Part shown: positions 44,649 through 53,945 of the stretch, one piece after another
Layout: each line of letters opens with the position of its first letter
Position numbering within the stretch: the first letter of the stretch is position 1
From: Bacteroidota bacterium
GTDB taxonomy: Bacteria; Bacteroidota; Bacteroidia; Sphingobacteriales; Sphingobacteriaceae
Direction of reading: 5' to 3'
Assembly (NCBI GenBank): GCA_021794195.1
Contig: JAJYRG010000007.1
Location: forward strand, 1 to 54,924
Length of the DNA stretch: 54,924 nt
Made by a program: the position numbers and the translations under genes
Notes under the pieces: generated by a model
Database searches by the model: none
What the model was told of the DNA's origin: nothing
The model's input: the letters and a program-made list of their open reading frames with translations, nothing else

Positions 44649-45233
44649 ATGTTAGCAGATAAAAAGAGTGATCAAGAACTTATACAGGCCTACATTGAAG
44701 GCGATGAAAAAGCATTAGAAGCACTGTTGTATCAATATAAAGATAAAATATATACATCTATTTACATTCGTCTGAAAGACCACTTCATTGCAGAGGATGT
44801 GTTTCAAGAGACTTTTATCAAAATCATTAACACACTTAAATCAGGTAAATATAATCACGAAGGTAAATTTTTACCTTGGGCGATGCGCATTGCTTATAAT
44901 CTTGTGATGGATCATTTTAGAAAAATGAAGCGTACCCCTCCCGTGGTAAATAATGAAGGATTTGATATTTTTGAAATACTGAATTTTTCCGAAGATGATG
45001 CAGAGGTACAACTCATAAAACAACAGAGAGACAGAGATTTAAAGAAAGTTATTCAGATGTTGCCCGATGAACAAAAAGAGGTTTTGATAATGCGGCATTA
45101 CTGTGAAATGAGTTTTAAAGAAATTGCCGACATAACGGATGTCAGTATCAATACTGCTTTGGGGCGGATGAGATATGCACTGAGCAATATGCGTAAGTTA
45201 ATCGAAGAGAATAATTTAGTCCTTCAAAGTTGA
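44649..45233 (+). CDS. ECF-type RNA polymerase sigma factor
   Basis: This 194-residue sigma-70 family member has region 2 at about residues 20-95 (LYQYKDKIYTSIYIRLKDHF, AEDVFQETFIKI, LPWAMRIAYNLVMDHFRK). Region 4 is at 125-185 (LPDEQKEVLIMRHYCEMSFKEIADITDVSINTALGRMRYAL). No anti-sigma gene is adjacent and the gene stands alone with its own promoter and terminator. It therefore looks like a general or stress sigma of the phylum rather than a FecI-type specialised one. A ribosome site GGGGGAC precedes the ATG by seven bases. Confidence 0.92.
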   Translation: MLADKKSDQELIQAYIEGDEKALEALLYQYKDKIYTSIYIRLKDHFIAEDVFQETFIKIINTLKSGKYNHEGKFLPWAMRIAYNLVMDHFRKMKRTPPVVNNEGFDIFEILNFSEDDAEVQLIKQQRDRDLKKVIQMLPDEQKEVLIMRHYCEMSFKEIADITDVSINTALGRMRYALSNMRKLIEENNLVLQS

Positions 45234-45274
45234 ACGAACTTTGAAGTTTATTAAAAAGAGGTTTCATAAAAGAC

Positions 45275-45304
45275 AAAATGGCATGTATTCATGCCATTTT
45301 TTTA
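45275..45304 (+). terminator. Intrinsic terminator of the ECF sigma gene
   Basis: AAAATGGCATG (45275-45285), loop TATT and CATGCCATTTT (45290-45300) form a perfect stem followed by a T run. Confidence 0.9.
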
Positions 45305-45334
45305 TTTTTAAAGGGTTTTATTCTAATTTTCGCC

Positions 45335-45519
45335 TATCTTTGCGGTAAAATCATCAGATATGTGACGGTGGTATAGACTTTGGAGACTGGAAATAGGAAC
45401 CATAATTTGGTTTGTGAAAATATAAATGATAAAAAAAGATAAGCCTCTAAACGAGGTGGTATATGTTACGTGTTTTTAGGGTTTTAGAGAAAAACCTTCA
45501 TTAAAATAAAAAGATTTAT
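45335..45519 (+). promoter_or_regulatory. -7 box (TATCTTTG) and long structured leader of the zinc peptidase gene
   Basis: TATCTTTG at 45335-45342 matches TANNTTTG; a good -33 box was not found. The resulting leader is about 175 bases, much longer than others here. It can form small hairpins (CCTC/GAGG within GCCTCTAAACGAGG, and GGTTTT-AGAGA-AAAACC at 45479-45495). No known riboswitch core was recognised. The rest of this 286-base gap is the upstream sigma gene terminator. Confidence 0.4.
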
Positions 45520-46209
45520 ATGATTGGATTTTATTGGATATTGTTTATTGGAATAATGGTGATCAGTATGATCGTCCAAGCTCGGTTTAAAAACCGTTTT
45601 AAAAAATATTCAGAAATGGCTCTTTCTTCCGGTTTAACGGGAGCAGAAGTAGCAGAAAAAATGCTTCAGGAAAATGGAATTTACGATGTGCAGGTTACGT
45701 CTATTGAAGGACGGTTGGGTGATCATTATAACCCTACTAACCGTACTGTTAATTTAAGTCCAGAAGTGTATCATGGAAGAAGTGTTGCCGCTGCCGCTGT
45801 ATCTTCTCATGAGTGCGGTCACGCTATACAGCATGCCAATGCTTATTCTTGGTTACAATTTCGTTCAGCTATGGTACCCATGGTGAGTTTTGCTTCTAAA
45901 ATAACCACGTTTGTGTTGATGATTGGTGTATTCTTGGCGTTTTCCGGCAACTATATTCTGTTGGCTATAGGCGTAGGAGCTTTAGCCATCACCACTGTTT
46001 TTAGTTTCATAACTCTGCCTGTAGAGTTCGATGCTTCAAAACGGGCGCTCGCCTGGTTAGACACTGCAGGCATTACCCATAGCTCTCAAGAACATGATGG
46101 GGCAAAAGACGCTTTAAAATGGGCAGCAATGACCTACGTGGTAGCAGCTTTATCTTCGCTGGTTACTCTATTGTATTATGCCAGTATATTGCTCGGCAGA
46201 AGAGATTAA
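45520..46209 (+). CDS. Membrane zinc metallopeptidase (YugP / neutral zinc peptidase 2 family)
   Basis: The 229-residue protein has an N-terminal membrane helix (FYWILFIGIMVISMIVQARF). The zinc motif HECGH is in AAVSSHECGHAIQHANAYSW at about residue 105, and three further helices follow (FASKITTFVLMIGVFLAF, YILLAIGVGALAITTVFSFI and the C-terminal ALSSLVTLLYYASILLG). The third zinc ligand is likely the Glu in ITLPVEFDASKRALAWL. Family members are uncharacterised membrane-embedded peptidases, perhaps involved in membrane-protein quality control. A clear terminator follows. Confidence 0.88.
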   Translation: MIGFYWILFIGIMVISMIVQARFKNRFKKYSEMALSSGLTGAEVAEKMLQENGIYDVQVTSIEGRLGDHYNPTNRTVNLSPEVYHGRSVAAAAVSSHECGHAIQHANAYSWLQFRSAMVPMVSFASKITTFVLMIGVFLAFSGNYILLAIGVGALAITTVFSFITLPVEFDASKRALAWLDTAGITHSSQEHDGAKDALKWAAMTYVVAALSSLVTLLYYASILLGRRD

Positions 46210-46536
46210 GTGAATAGCACCGATATATAAAGCGCGTTTATCGCGCTTTTTTTATATACTAACTTTTTATTTATCGTCCTCTCTAGGGTAATGGCCCATG
46301 CAGCATTTTATTACCTCCATTCATGATAAATATCCACCTTTTTTGCCTGAAAAATCAATCTATTTCACGGAAATCCCAGTTAGCTTACCTTTTATTCGTA
46401 TTCCTGCTCATTACAAGCCGTCCTACTGCAGCTTTTATTAATTAATACGGAAAACTGTTTTCAAGTTAAGTCAAAACCTTAAGACCTTTTCATGTTCCTC
46501 TGATTTTTATTAATTTGGTTGTATATTTAACTTTCG
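46210..46536. other. 327-base gap before the FecI gene
   Basis: After the peptidase terminator (46229-46253) there is no convincing gene. A leftward micro-ORF at 46283-46324 (MNGGNKMLHGPLP) would read on to PREDDK and a stop after a one-base shift, so a decayed small gene is possible. Close to the FecI start, TTTGGTTGTATATTTAACTT is AT-rich but fits no clear promoter. Confidence 0.5.
46229..46253 (+). terminator. Intrinsic terminator of the zinc peptidase gene
   Basis: AAAGCGCG, loop TTTAT and CGCGCTTT form a perfect 8-bp stem followed by TTTT, 19 bases past the stop codon. Confidence 0.88.
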
Positions 46537-47121
46537 ATGAAGGCCTCCATGGAATATGAAGAAAAGTTGTTCAACGAATTGCGGGAAGGAAGTAAATCAG
46601 CTTTTGAGCAATTGTACAAAAGGTATTATGGGAAATTATACCTTCATGCTTATATCCGTGTCAAAGACGAAGAGGTTGCTAAAGATCTTGTCCATGATCT
46701 ATTTATGGTAATTTGGCAAAATCGAAAAGAGATTGTAATAAAAACTAAATTTTCATCCTATATATATGCCTCTATACGGAATCGAGTGATTGATCATATA
46801 TCGAAAGAGCAATCTCAACAAAGATATCTGAATAGTTTGCATGACTATATGAAAGTGAATTCTTTTAAAACCGATTGCCTCGTTAGAGAAAAAATGCTCG
46901 CTGAACAAATAGAGCAGGTATTAGAGAGTTTTTCACCGCGTACTAAAGAGGTTTTTGATTTGAGTAGAAAAAAATTTCTTACTCATAAAGAAATAGCCAA
47001 GGAATTAAATCTTTCTGAACATACTGTCAGAGGGTATATAAAGACAGTTTTGCGGGTATTGCGAACAAAGTTTGGGAATATCCCTTGGGGTATTTTATTT
47101 TTGTTTTGGGGGAATTTTTAA
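46537..47121 (+). CDS. FecI-type ECF sigma factor (SusCD-linked)
   Basis: The protein has 194 residues, or 190 from the ATG at 46549 (MEYEEKLFNELREGSKSAF), which fits the family start slightly better. Region 2 covers residues about 20-90 (LYKRYYGKLYLHAYIRVKDEE, AKDLVHDLFMVIWQNR), and region 4 covers 125-180 (FSPRTKEVFDLSRKKFLTHKEIAKELNLSEHTVRGYIKTVL). FecR, an STN-bearing SusC and SusD follow on the same strand. It should direct transcription of that transport locus when released by FecR. Confidence 0.92.
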   Translation: MKASMEYEEKLFNELREGSKSAFEQLYKRYYGKLYLHAYIRVKDEEVAKDLVHDLFMVIWQNRKEIVIKTKFSSYIYASIRNRVIDHISKEQSQQRYLNSLHDYMKVNSFKTDCLVREKMLAEQIEQVLESFSPRTKEVFDLSRKKFLTHKEIAKELNLSEHTVRGYIKTVLRVLRTKFGNIPWGILFLFWGNF

Positions 47122-47179
47122 TATTTCACCCCCCCTCTTCCATGTTTATCCGTCATAGGGATAGTAAATCGAATAAAGC

Positions 47180-48283
47180 GTGGAAAACTTATCTGAGAAA
47201 AGAGCACAAAACCTTCTAAGAAAATACCTTCGAGGCCAATGTACAGGACCTGAAAAAGCTATCGTAGAGGAATGGTATCTTTCTTTACAATCTGAAGAAG
47301 AAGTCATTGATGAAGATGTTTTTTTAGAAAATTTAGTTGAACTGAACAAAAGATTACATGAAATTACGGTTAGCCAAAAAGTTAGGCGGTTGAAATATAT
47401 ATCCGTTGCAGCTGCCGTTCTGCTGTTTTTCTTAGGGGTAAACTTATTATGGAAAAAAGAAGATTTTTCGGAACACGAAAAAACGATTACAGTTCCTGCC
47501 GGGAATATACCGCCTGGAAGTAACAAGGCAATTCTTTCCGTTGACGGCATAGAGAACATGGAATTAAGCGGATCTCAAGAGGCACTGGTGTCAAATGACT
47601 CTTCTCTTGAATACGAAGATGGTACCCTCGTCAAAAATTTAGACAAAGCACGATTCATAACACTTACTACACCTGCTGCAGGGCAATATAGAGCAGTTTT
47701 ACCCGACGGTACGAAAGTGTGGTTAAATGCGCTTTCGTCTATCAAATACCCAGCGGTATTTGACAAGAAAAGGCGAATTGTGGAAGTCACAGGGGAGGTG
47801 TACTTTGAAGTAAAAAACAATCCGGATAAAACTTTTATTGTACATGCTAATCATCAAGAAATTGAAGTTTTAGGAACCTCTTTTAATATCCATGAATATG
47901 AAGATGAAAGTCAAGGGTATACTTCTCTTATTGAAGGCAGTCTTAAAGTAACGAATGAAAATGCGAAGAACGTTATTTTAACCCCAGGTCAGCAGGCTGT
48001 TGTGTCAAAAGAGAACGTTATCGAGGTGAAAAATGTAGATGTAGAAGAAGTAAGTGCATGGAAAGATGGATTATATATTTTACAAGATGCCCGCTTGGAT
48101 AAGTTTGTGAAGAATATAGAGCGGTGGTATGATGTCCAAATAGATATGGGGGAACATGGAAATAAAAGACTATCTGCAATTATTCCAAGAGACGCTAAAT
48201 TATCCGATGTGTTAAAGACAATAGCATTAAAAACAAAAATCCAGTTTAAAATGAAGGGAAGGAGGTTAAAGGTGATAAACTAA
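47180..48283 (+). CDS. FecR-type anti-sigma factor / signal transducer
   Basis: The 367-residue protein has a cytoplasmic N-domain that binds the sigma factor (RAQNLLRKYLRGQCTGPEKA), a single membrane helix (YISVAAAVLLFFLGVNLLW, about residues 74-92), and a periplasmic FecR domain (LTTPAAGQYRAVLPDGTKVW to LTPGQQAVVSK). A C-terminal DUF4974/STN-like domain (DARLDKFVKNIERWYDVQID) probably contacts the SusC STN domain. The start is GTG, 58 bases after the sigma gene, and no ATG fits. It should hold FecI inactive until SusC binds its ligand. Confidence 0.92.
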   Translation: MENLSEKRAQNLLRKYLRGQCTGPEKAIVEEWYLSLQSEEEVIDEDVFLENLVELNKRLHEITVSQKVRRLKYISVAAAVLLFFLGVNLLWKKEDFSEHEKTITVPAGNIPPGSNKAILSVDGIENMELSGSQEALVSNDSSLEYEDGTLVKNLDKARFITLTTPAAGQYRAVLPDGTKVWLNALSSIKYPAVFDKKRRIVEVTGEVYFEVKNNPDKTFIVHANHQEIEVLGTSFNIHEYEDESQGYTSLIEGSLKVTNENAKNVILTPGQQAVVSKENVIEVKNVDVEEVSAWKDGLYILQDARLDKFVKNIERWYDVQIDMGEHGNKRLSAIIPRDAKLSDVLKTIALKTKIQFKMKGRRLKVIN

Positions 48284-48384
48284 TATTTACTTAGGCAATG
48301 CGTGATTTATCAGCAGGGCCTCCTAAGGGTTTAACCGACAGATTAATAGCGTTATGATCGAATTATAAATTATTATATAAACCA

Positions 48385-48425
48385 AAAAACACATTCTTAG
48401 CATTGATTTTTAAGCCTGTGTTTTT
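48385..48425 (+). promoter_or_regulatory. Terminator-like hairpin immediately upstream of susC
   Basis: AAAAACACA (48385-48393) and TGTGTTTTT (48417-48425) form a 9-bp stem with an inner CTTA/TAAG pairing and a T-rich 3' arm, ending 12 bases before the ATG at 48438. It could be an attenuator, or a terminator separating FecIR from SusCD. The remaining 100 bases of the gap show nothing else. Confidence 0.5.
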
Positions 48426-48437
48426 AATTAATAAACT

Positions 48438-51400
48438 ATGAGAAAAAAGAAAAACAAAGCGTTTAAACAAAGTTTTTTGTCTCCGCAAACTTTGTGGGTA
48501 CCTAAATTTACCATGATGATTTTGTTAATAAATACCGTTATTGCTTTTGGGTATGCAAATAGTCAAAGTATTACATTAGATCAGAACAAAGCTTCGCTTA
48601 GAAAGGTTTTGATAGATATAAGTACACAGTCAGGGTATGCTTTTATCTATGAGGATAAAGACGTAGAGGCTGTTAAATCTGTTTCGATTAAAATAAAAGA
48701 TGCAAGCATTGATGAGGCTTTAAAAACTTTATTCAGTGATCAATCTTTACATTATTCTATACAAGGTAAATCCATCGCTATTATGCGCGATAATAGTTCT
48801 CTTAGAAATCAGTTAAAAGAAGAAAGCTCGTATTTAGTTCAACAGAATACAATAACAGGTCAAGTAGTTGATAAGGAAAGACTGCCTTTGTCCGGTGTGA
48901 GTGTGATTATTAAAGGCACGGATAAAGGGGCAAGCACCGATGAAGAAGGCAGATTCTCTATTGACGGAGTTTCGGAAACGGATGTTTTAGTTTTTAGCTA
49001 TATAGGATTCGAAACACAAGAGCTTCCGGTCGGTGACCAGAATAATATTTCGGTGGAATTAGAAGTATCCAGTAGCGATTTAGAAGAGGTTGTAGTAGTA
49101 GGGTATGGTACTCAAAAGCGAGAAAACTTGACGGGAGCAGTAGATGCGGTCGGAAGTGAAGTGTTTGAAAACCGATCGACAGCAAATGCGACTCAGGCAT
49201 TACAAGGAGCAATACCAAATTTAAATTTATCACTTGAGGATGGCAAACCTGCCCGGTCGGCTTCTTATAATATTCGTGGGACTACTTCTATAGGCCAAGG
49301 AGGAAGTGCTTTAGTTTTAATTGACGGGGTGGAAGGTGATCCTTCATTTTTGAACCCTAATGATATAGAAAGTGTCAGCGTTTTAAAAGATGCAGCCTCG
49401 GCAGCTATTTATGGCGCCAGAGGTTCTTTTGGGGTTGTGCTAATAACGACTAAAAGTCCGGACAAGACAAAAACTACTATTAATTATACCGGAAATGCCT
49501 CCATTCAATCATTGGCCAAAAAACCTGAGTTTGTCACAGATGCCGTTACGTGGGTAGAACATTTTAGAGAGTCTTATTACAATAACCAGAGAACAGTGCC
49601 CACTTCTATTAATAATAATACTCAGTATTACAGCGATGATTGGCTTGAACGCTTAAGAGAGTGGAAAGAATCTGGAGAAGGTCCGAAAACAGAAGTTTTG
49701 TCTAATGGAAATTATGAATATTATGCAAATACGGACTGGATGGGGCTTTTATTTAAAGATCATACTTTAGCACAAGATCATAACTTGACAGTATCCGGGG
49801 GGAATGATAAAACGGATTTTTATGTATCTGGACGTTTTTATGACTTTGATGGGATGTATAATTTTAACTCAGATACCTACCGTTCCTATAACCTTAGAGC
49901 GAAAGGATCTTTGATTGCCACCGATTGGCTAAAAGTATCGAATAATATGGAGTATTCAAGTAATACATACCATATGCCATACTCAGCCCAAGGAAGGAGC
50001 GCAACTGTGCAGCGTTATATAGAAGTAAATGCTTTTCCGAGTATGCCTATGTATAACCCTGACGGATCCTATACCCGTGGAGGAGCGGGTACTTTAGGAG
50101 GATTTGAAGACGGAAATAATTATCAATATAATACTTTAAGTTTGTTTAAAAATACTATAGGGCTTAATTCAAACTTTTTTGACGATACTTTCCGTATTAA
50201 TGGTGATTTTACTTTTCGATATAATGATCGAGATTATTTTTGGAAAAGAGTAAAGGTACCTTATTATCAAAATGCTGAAGCTGATGCTCCTTCTTATATG
50301 GGTGATATGAGTGGTATTATCTATGAGTGGTTAGGGCATACTTTATACACTGCGTCCAATATCTATGGAGAGTATGAAAATAATTTCAACGAAAAGCATG
50401 ACTTTAAAGCGATGGCAGGCTGGAATTATGAAACTTCTTCTTATAAAGCGAACAGTATCCAGCGTAATCAGCTGTTATTTGACGATGCGGAGAGTGTTGA
50501 GTTGGCGACAGGGACATCCATTACCCCAGGAGCTAGTGTGACAAGGTGGAAAACTGCTGGGCTTTTCTTCCGGTTAAATTATGGTTTCCAAGATAGATAT
50601 CTATTGGAAGTAAATGGTCGGTATGATGGTTCTACACGTTTCCCGATTGACCAACAGTGGGGATTCTTTCCTTCGATTTCAGGGGGGTGGAGAATTTCTG
50701 AAGAACCATTTTGGAGTATAAACGAAAATATTTTTTCAGATTTTAAAATACGTGCTTCTTACGGTTCTTTAGGGAATGGTAATATCGATCCTTACCAATT
50801 TTTAGAGCTATTGAGCATTGGGACTTCGAACCGTGTGCTCGATGGAGAATTAAATAAAAAAACTTCTGCAGCCGATCCCATCCCAACGGGGCTAACATGG
50901 GAAAAAGCTACCACCACGAACGTTGGGCTTGATTTTGGTATGATACGTGGCAAGTTGCGTTTTAATGGTGATTATTATATTCGAAAGACTACGGATATGT
51001 ATGTAGTCGGCCCCACTTTACCGGCGATTTTTGGAGCGGATCCTCCAAAAGGAAATTTTGCGGACATGACTACAAAAGGATTTGAGCTCTCATTAACTTG
51101 GAATGATCAGTTTAACATCGCCGAAAAGCCTTTCAATTACCAAATCCGAGGTACGCTATCTGATTATGTTTCTACGATTGATAAATTCTATAACCCTACA
51201 AAAAAAATCACCGATCATTATGCAGGAGAGACTATCGGAGAACTATGGGGCTTTGAGACTGATGGATTATTTCAGGAAGATCCGGACCCGGACGAATATA
51301 TCAATACAATTTTCCAATCTTCCGCAGATGCGGTATGGAGAGCAGGAGATTTGAAAATCCGTAATCTTGATGGAAGCACCGATAATATGATAACCAAAGG

Positions 51401-51998
51401 GGAGCAAACGGTAGATAACCCCGGCGATATGACGATTATCGGAAACACAGAGCCTCGTTATCATTATAGTTTTACATTAGGCGCTGAATGGAATGGTATT
51501 TCAGTATCTGCATTTTTTCATGGAGTGGGAAAACAAGACTGGTATCCCGAAACAGAATCAGCATTTTGGGGGCAATATAATCGCGGATATAACCAAATGC
51601 CGGCATGGCACTTAGGTAATTATTGGACAGAAGATAACCGGGATGCTTATTTACCTAGATATTCTCAGTATAATGGCGCATTAGGGTATTCCAATTATGT
51701 AGCCAATGATAGGTATCTTCAGAAAGTATCATTTTTACGATTGAAAAACCTACAGGTCGGTTATACGCTTCCAACGTCTTGGATTTCAAAAGCAGGTTTA
51801 GGAAATGCCCGGATTTATGTTACAGGCGAAAATCTGGCGAGTTGGTCGCCTTTGTATAAACATGCAAAAAACTTTATGGATGTATCTACTGCGACAGGAA
51901 ATACAGATTCAGACCTTGATAAAAATTACAAGCAAGGGTCAGGAAACAGCTATCCTTTATTGAAATCGATTACGTTCGGACTTTCTCTTACTTATTAA
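48438..51998 (+). CDS. SusC/RagA-type TonB-dependent outer-membrane transporter with STN signalling domain
   Basis: The 1186-residue protein has a signal peptide (ILLINTVIAFGYANSQ), an STN domain (SITLDQNKASLRKVLIDIS to about residue 118), and a carboxypeptidase-regulatory-like domain (NTITGQVVDKERLPLSGVS, about 135-215). The SusC-type TonB-box region and plug follow (LEEVVVVGYGTQKRENLTGA, SVSVLKDAASAAIYGARGSFGVVLIT), then a 22-strand barrel to the end. The STN domain marks it as the sensor for FecR/FecI signalling as well as the transporter. It pairs with the SusD gene 18 bases downstream. The ligand is not known. Confidence 0.95.
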   Translation: MRKKKNKAFKQSFLSPQTLWVPKFTMMILLINTVIAFGYANSQSITLDQNKASLRKVLIDISTQSGYAFIYEDKDVEAVKSVSIKIKDASIDEALKTLFSDQSLHYSIQGKSIAIMRDNSSLRNQLKEESSYLVQQNTITGQVVDKERLPLSGVSVIIKGTDKGASTDEEGRFSIDGVSETDVLVFSYIGFETQELPVGDQNNISVELEVSSSDLEEVVVVGYGTQKRENLTGAVDAVGSEVFENRSTANATQALQGAIPNLNLSLEDGKPARSASYNIRGTTSIGQGGSALVLIDGVEGDPSFLNPNDIESVSVLKDAASAAIYGARGSFGVVLITTKSPDKTKTTINYTGNASIQSLAKKPEFVTDAVTWVEHFRESYYNNQRTVPTSINNNTQYYSDDWLERLREWKESGEGPKTEVLSNGNYEYYANTDWMGLLFKDHTLAQDHNLTVSGGNDKTDFYVSGRFYDFDGMYNFNSDTYRSYNLRAKGSLIATDWLKVSNNMEYSSNTYHMPYSAQGRSATVQRYIEVNAFPSMPMYNPDGSYTRGGAGTLGGFEDGNNYQYNTLSLFKNTIGLNSNFFDDTFRINGDFTFRYNDRDYFWKRVKVPYYQNAEADAPSYMGDMSGIIYEWLGHTLYTASNIYGEYENNFNEKHDFKAMAGWNYETSSYKANSIQRNQLLFDDAESVELATGTSITPGASVTRWKTAGLFFRLNYGFQDRYLLEVNGRYDGSTRFPIDQQWGFFPSISGGWRISEEPFWSINENIFSDFKIRASYGSLGNGNIDPYQFLELLSIGTSNRVLDGELNKKTSAADPIPTGLTWEKATTTNVGLDFGMIRGKLRFNGDYYIRKTTDMYVVGPTLPAIFGADPPKGNFADMTTKGFELSLTWNDQFNIAEKPFNYQIRGTLSDYVSTIDKFYNPTKKITDHYAGETIGELWGFETDGLFQEDPDPDEYINTIFQSSADAVWRAGDLKIRNLDGSTDNMITKGEQTVDNPGDMTIIGNTEPRYHYSFTLGAEWNGISVSAFFHGVGKQDWYPETESAFWGQYNRGYNQMPAWHLGNYWTEDNRDAYLPRYSQYNGALGYSNYVANDRYLQKVSFLRLKNLQVGYTLPTSWISKAGLGNARIYVTGENLASWSPLYKHAKNFMDVSTATGNTDSDLDKNYKQGSGNSYPLLKSITFGLSLTY

Positions 51999-52016
51999 TG
52001 ACAAAAATATAGGAAA

Positions 52017-53822
52017 ATGAAATTATATATATGGTTTATAACGATTGGTGCTTTACTGGTTTCGAGTTGTAAAATGGATGAGCCAGCTATTACTTCTGCC
52101 GAAAGAGAAGCTGTCTTTAACTCGGAAGATGGCTTGAAAGCTTATTCAATGTCTTTTTATGACATGTTGCCCGATGCTACCGCACAAGCAATAGTTGAGC
52201 AATCTTTAGTAGATTATGGAGCAACAAACACATTGAGCGGTTTTACATTACGTAACTCTTATAGTGAAAATAATGCTTCAGGATGGGAATGGGAGGATTT
52301 GAGGAATATTAATTACTTTATTGCCAATAATGTAGACCCAGCTATTCCAGAAGACATACGAAACAACTATACGGGACTTGCTCGCTTTTTTCGAGCTTGG
52401 TTTTATTATGAAAAAGTACGTAGGTTTGGAGATGTCCCTTGGGTAGATCACCCTTTGGACCCTAGTGAAGAAGATATTCTTTATGGAACTCGGGATTCAA
52501 GAGAATTAGTGATGGAAAAGGTATATGAAGATCTAATGTTTGCCGCCGAAAATATTACTAGGACAGCTGACGCTACCCAAAAATCTCTTGTAACGAAATG
52601 GGTCGCACACGCATTTGCTTCTCGAGTAGCTTTATTTGAAGGTACTTTTCGGAAATACCATAATCTTGATCTTGAAACTAAGCCTGAGACATGGTTGAAA
52701 AGAGCAGAAGAAGCAGCTCGAAAAGTAATGGAAGAATCTGGGAAAACATTACACGATGATTACCGGGAGTTGTTTACAAGTGACGATCCACCTTCTTCAG
52801 AAACTTTGTTGGCTATAGCCTCAGATGCATCCCTCAATCGGAAACATAATGCAAACTGGCGATGGGCTTCAGAAACGTATGGTACAGGCTTAAACTTAAT
52901 TCGATCTTTTGTAAATACCTATCTGCAAAAAGATGGTACACCATATACCGAGCGAGCAAATTGGAAGTATGAGGATTTTTTTGAAGAGTTTCAAGATAGA
53001 GATGACAGATTAAAAGCCACCCTTCGATATCCAGGCTATACACGAGAAGGAAAATTAGCCTTGCCTGTGTTCAGTGGCTATGCACGTTTAGGATATCAGC
53101 CTATTAAATTGATGGTGGATGAAACCATTGGAGATGATAAGTCGGAGAGTACACACGCATTGCAGTTAGTTAGGTATGGTGAAATACTTTTAAATTATGC
53201 AGAAGCGAAAGCCGAACAAGATAATTTGACCGATGAGGAATGGGCCGAAACGATTGGAGCTCTGAGAGCTCGAGCAGGAATCACGGGCGGTCTTGATGCA
53301 AAACCTACAATTATTGATGAATATTTTAGAGAAACTTATTTTCCCAATATTAACGATGCGGTTCTGTTAGAAATAAGGAGAGAAAGAGCTATTGAACTGG
53401 TATTTGAAGGTTTCCGCTTTGATGATTTGAGACGATGGAAGCAAGGAGATTTGTTAAAAATGAGCTGGACCGGAATGTATATTTCGGATGTTAATAAGCC
53501 ACTGGATGTGGATCATGATGGTACTGATGACGTAATTTATTATACGGATCAAGAAGGGCTTGAAGCAGCTAGGAAACTTTCCAATAACCCGGATATTTCG
53601 AGGGTAGAAGTAAGTACAAATTCAAATTCGGAAATCATCCAAGTTCACCCAGCGGGAGATAATAAAGGTTATTATCTTGCCTGGTATACAAATAATGACT
53701 CAAAAAAGGTTTGGGGGCCTAAGCAATATTACTATCCTATCCCAATTGAAGCGTTAAATGAAAACCCTGAACTTAAGCAAAACAAGGGTTGGGAAAATGG
53801 CGCAACAAATGACGGGAATTAA
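52017..53822 (+). CDS. SusD/RagB-type surface nutrient-binding lipoprotein
   Basis: The 601-residue lipoprotein has lipobox LVSSC (MKLYIWFITIGALLVSSCKM) and should be surface-exposed, capping the SusC barrel. The helical TPR-like core includes GLARFFRAWFYYEKVRRFGD, VTKWVAHAFASRVALFEGTF and the RagB C-terminal signature LVRYGEILLNYAEAKAEQ, with LLEIRRERAIELVFEGFRFDDLRRW. It is followed by an intrinsic terminator. The specific ligand cannot be read from sequence, and no glycoside hydrolase is encoded nearby. Confidence 0.94.
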   Translation: MKLYIWFITIGALLVSSCKMDEPAITSAEREAVFNSEDGLKAYSMSFYDMLPDATAQAIVEQSLVDYGATNTLSGFTLRNSYSENNASGWEWEDLRNINYFIANNVDPAIPEDIRNNYTGLARFFRAWFYYEKVRRFGDVPWVDHPLDPSEEDILYGTRDSRELVMEKVYEDLMFAAENITRTADATQKSLVTKWVAHAFASRVALFEGTFRKYHNLDLETKPETWLKRAEEAARKVMEESGKTLHDDYRELFTSDDPPSSETLLAIASDASLNRKHNANWRWASETYGTGLNLIRSFVNTYLQKDGTPYTERANWKYEDFFEEFQDRDDRLKATLRYPGYTREGKLALPVFSGYARLGYQPIKLMVDETIGDDKSESTHALQLVRYGEILLNYAEAKAEQDNLTDEEWAETIGALRARAGITGGLDAKPTIIDEYFRETYFPNINDAVLLEIRRERAIELVFEGFRFDDLRRWKQGDLLKMSWTGMYISDVNKPLDVDHDGTDDVIYYTDQEGLEAARKLSNNPDISRVEVSTNSNSEIIQVHPAGDNKGYYLAWYTNNDSKKVWGPKQYYYPIPIEALNENPELKQNKGWENGATNDGN

Positions 53823-53885
53823 ATTGTTATTATTAAGAAAGGATATTCAAGAGTGGCCTGTTCCCGTTTTTATATCAAAAAAGAA

Positions 53886-53919
53886 GGAAAGGACTCTATG
53901 GGTATTCCTTTCTGTTTTT
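53886..53919 (+). terminator. Intrinsic terminator after susD
   Basis: GGAAAGGA (53886-53893) pairs with TCCTTTCT (53906-53913), with one wobble pair, and is followed by GTTTTTATC. It separates SusCD from the hydrolase gene, although read-through is possible since the next ATG is only 27 bases away. Confidence 0.7.
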
Positions 53920-53945
53920 ATCATTATAAATAACTATATAATACT

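Noticed and set aside
46237-46536. tRNA or small structured RNA in the gap before FecI
   Set aside because: No cloverleaf, CCA end or strong stem apart from the terminator could be found.
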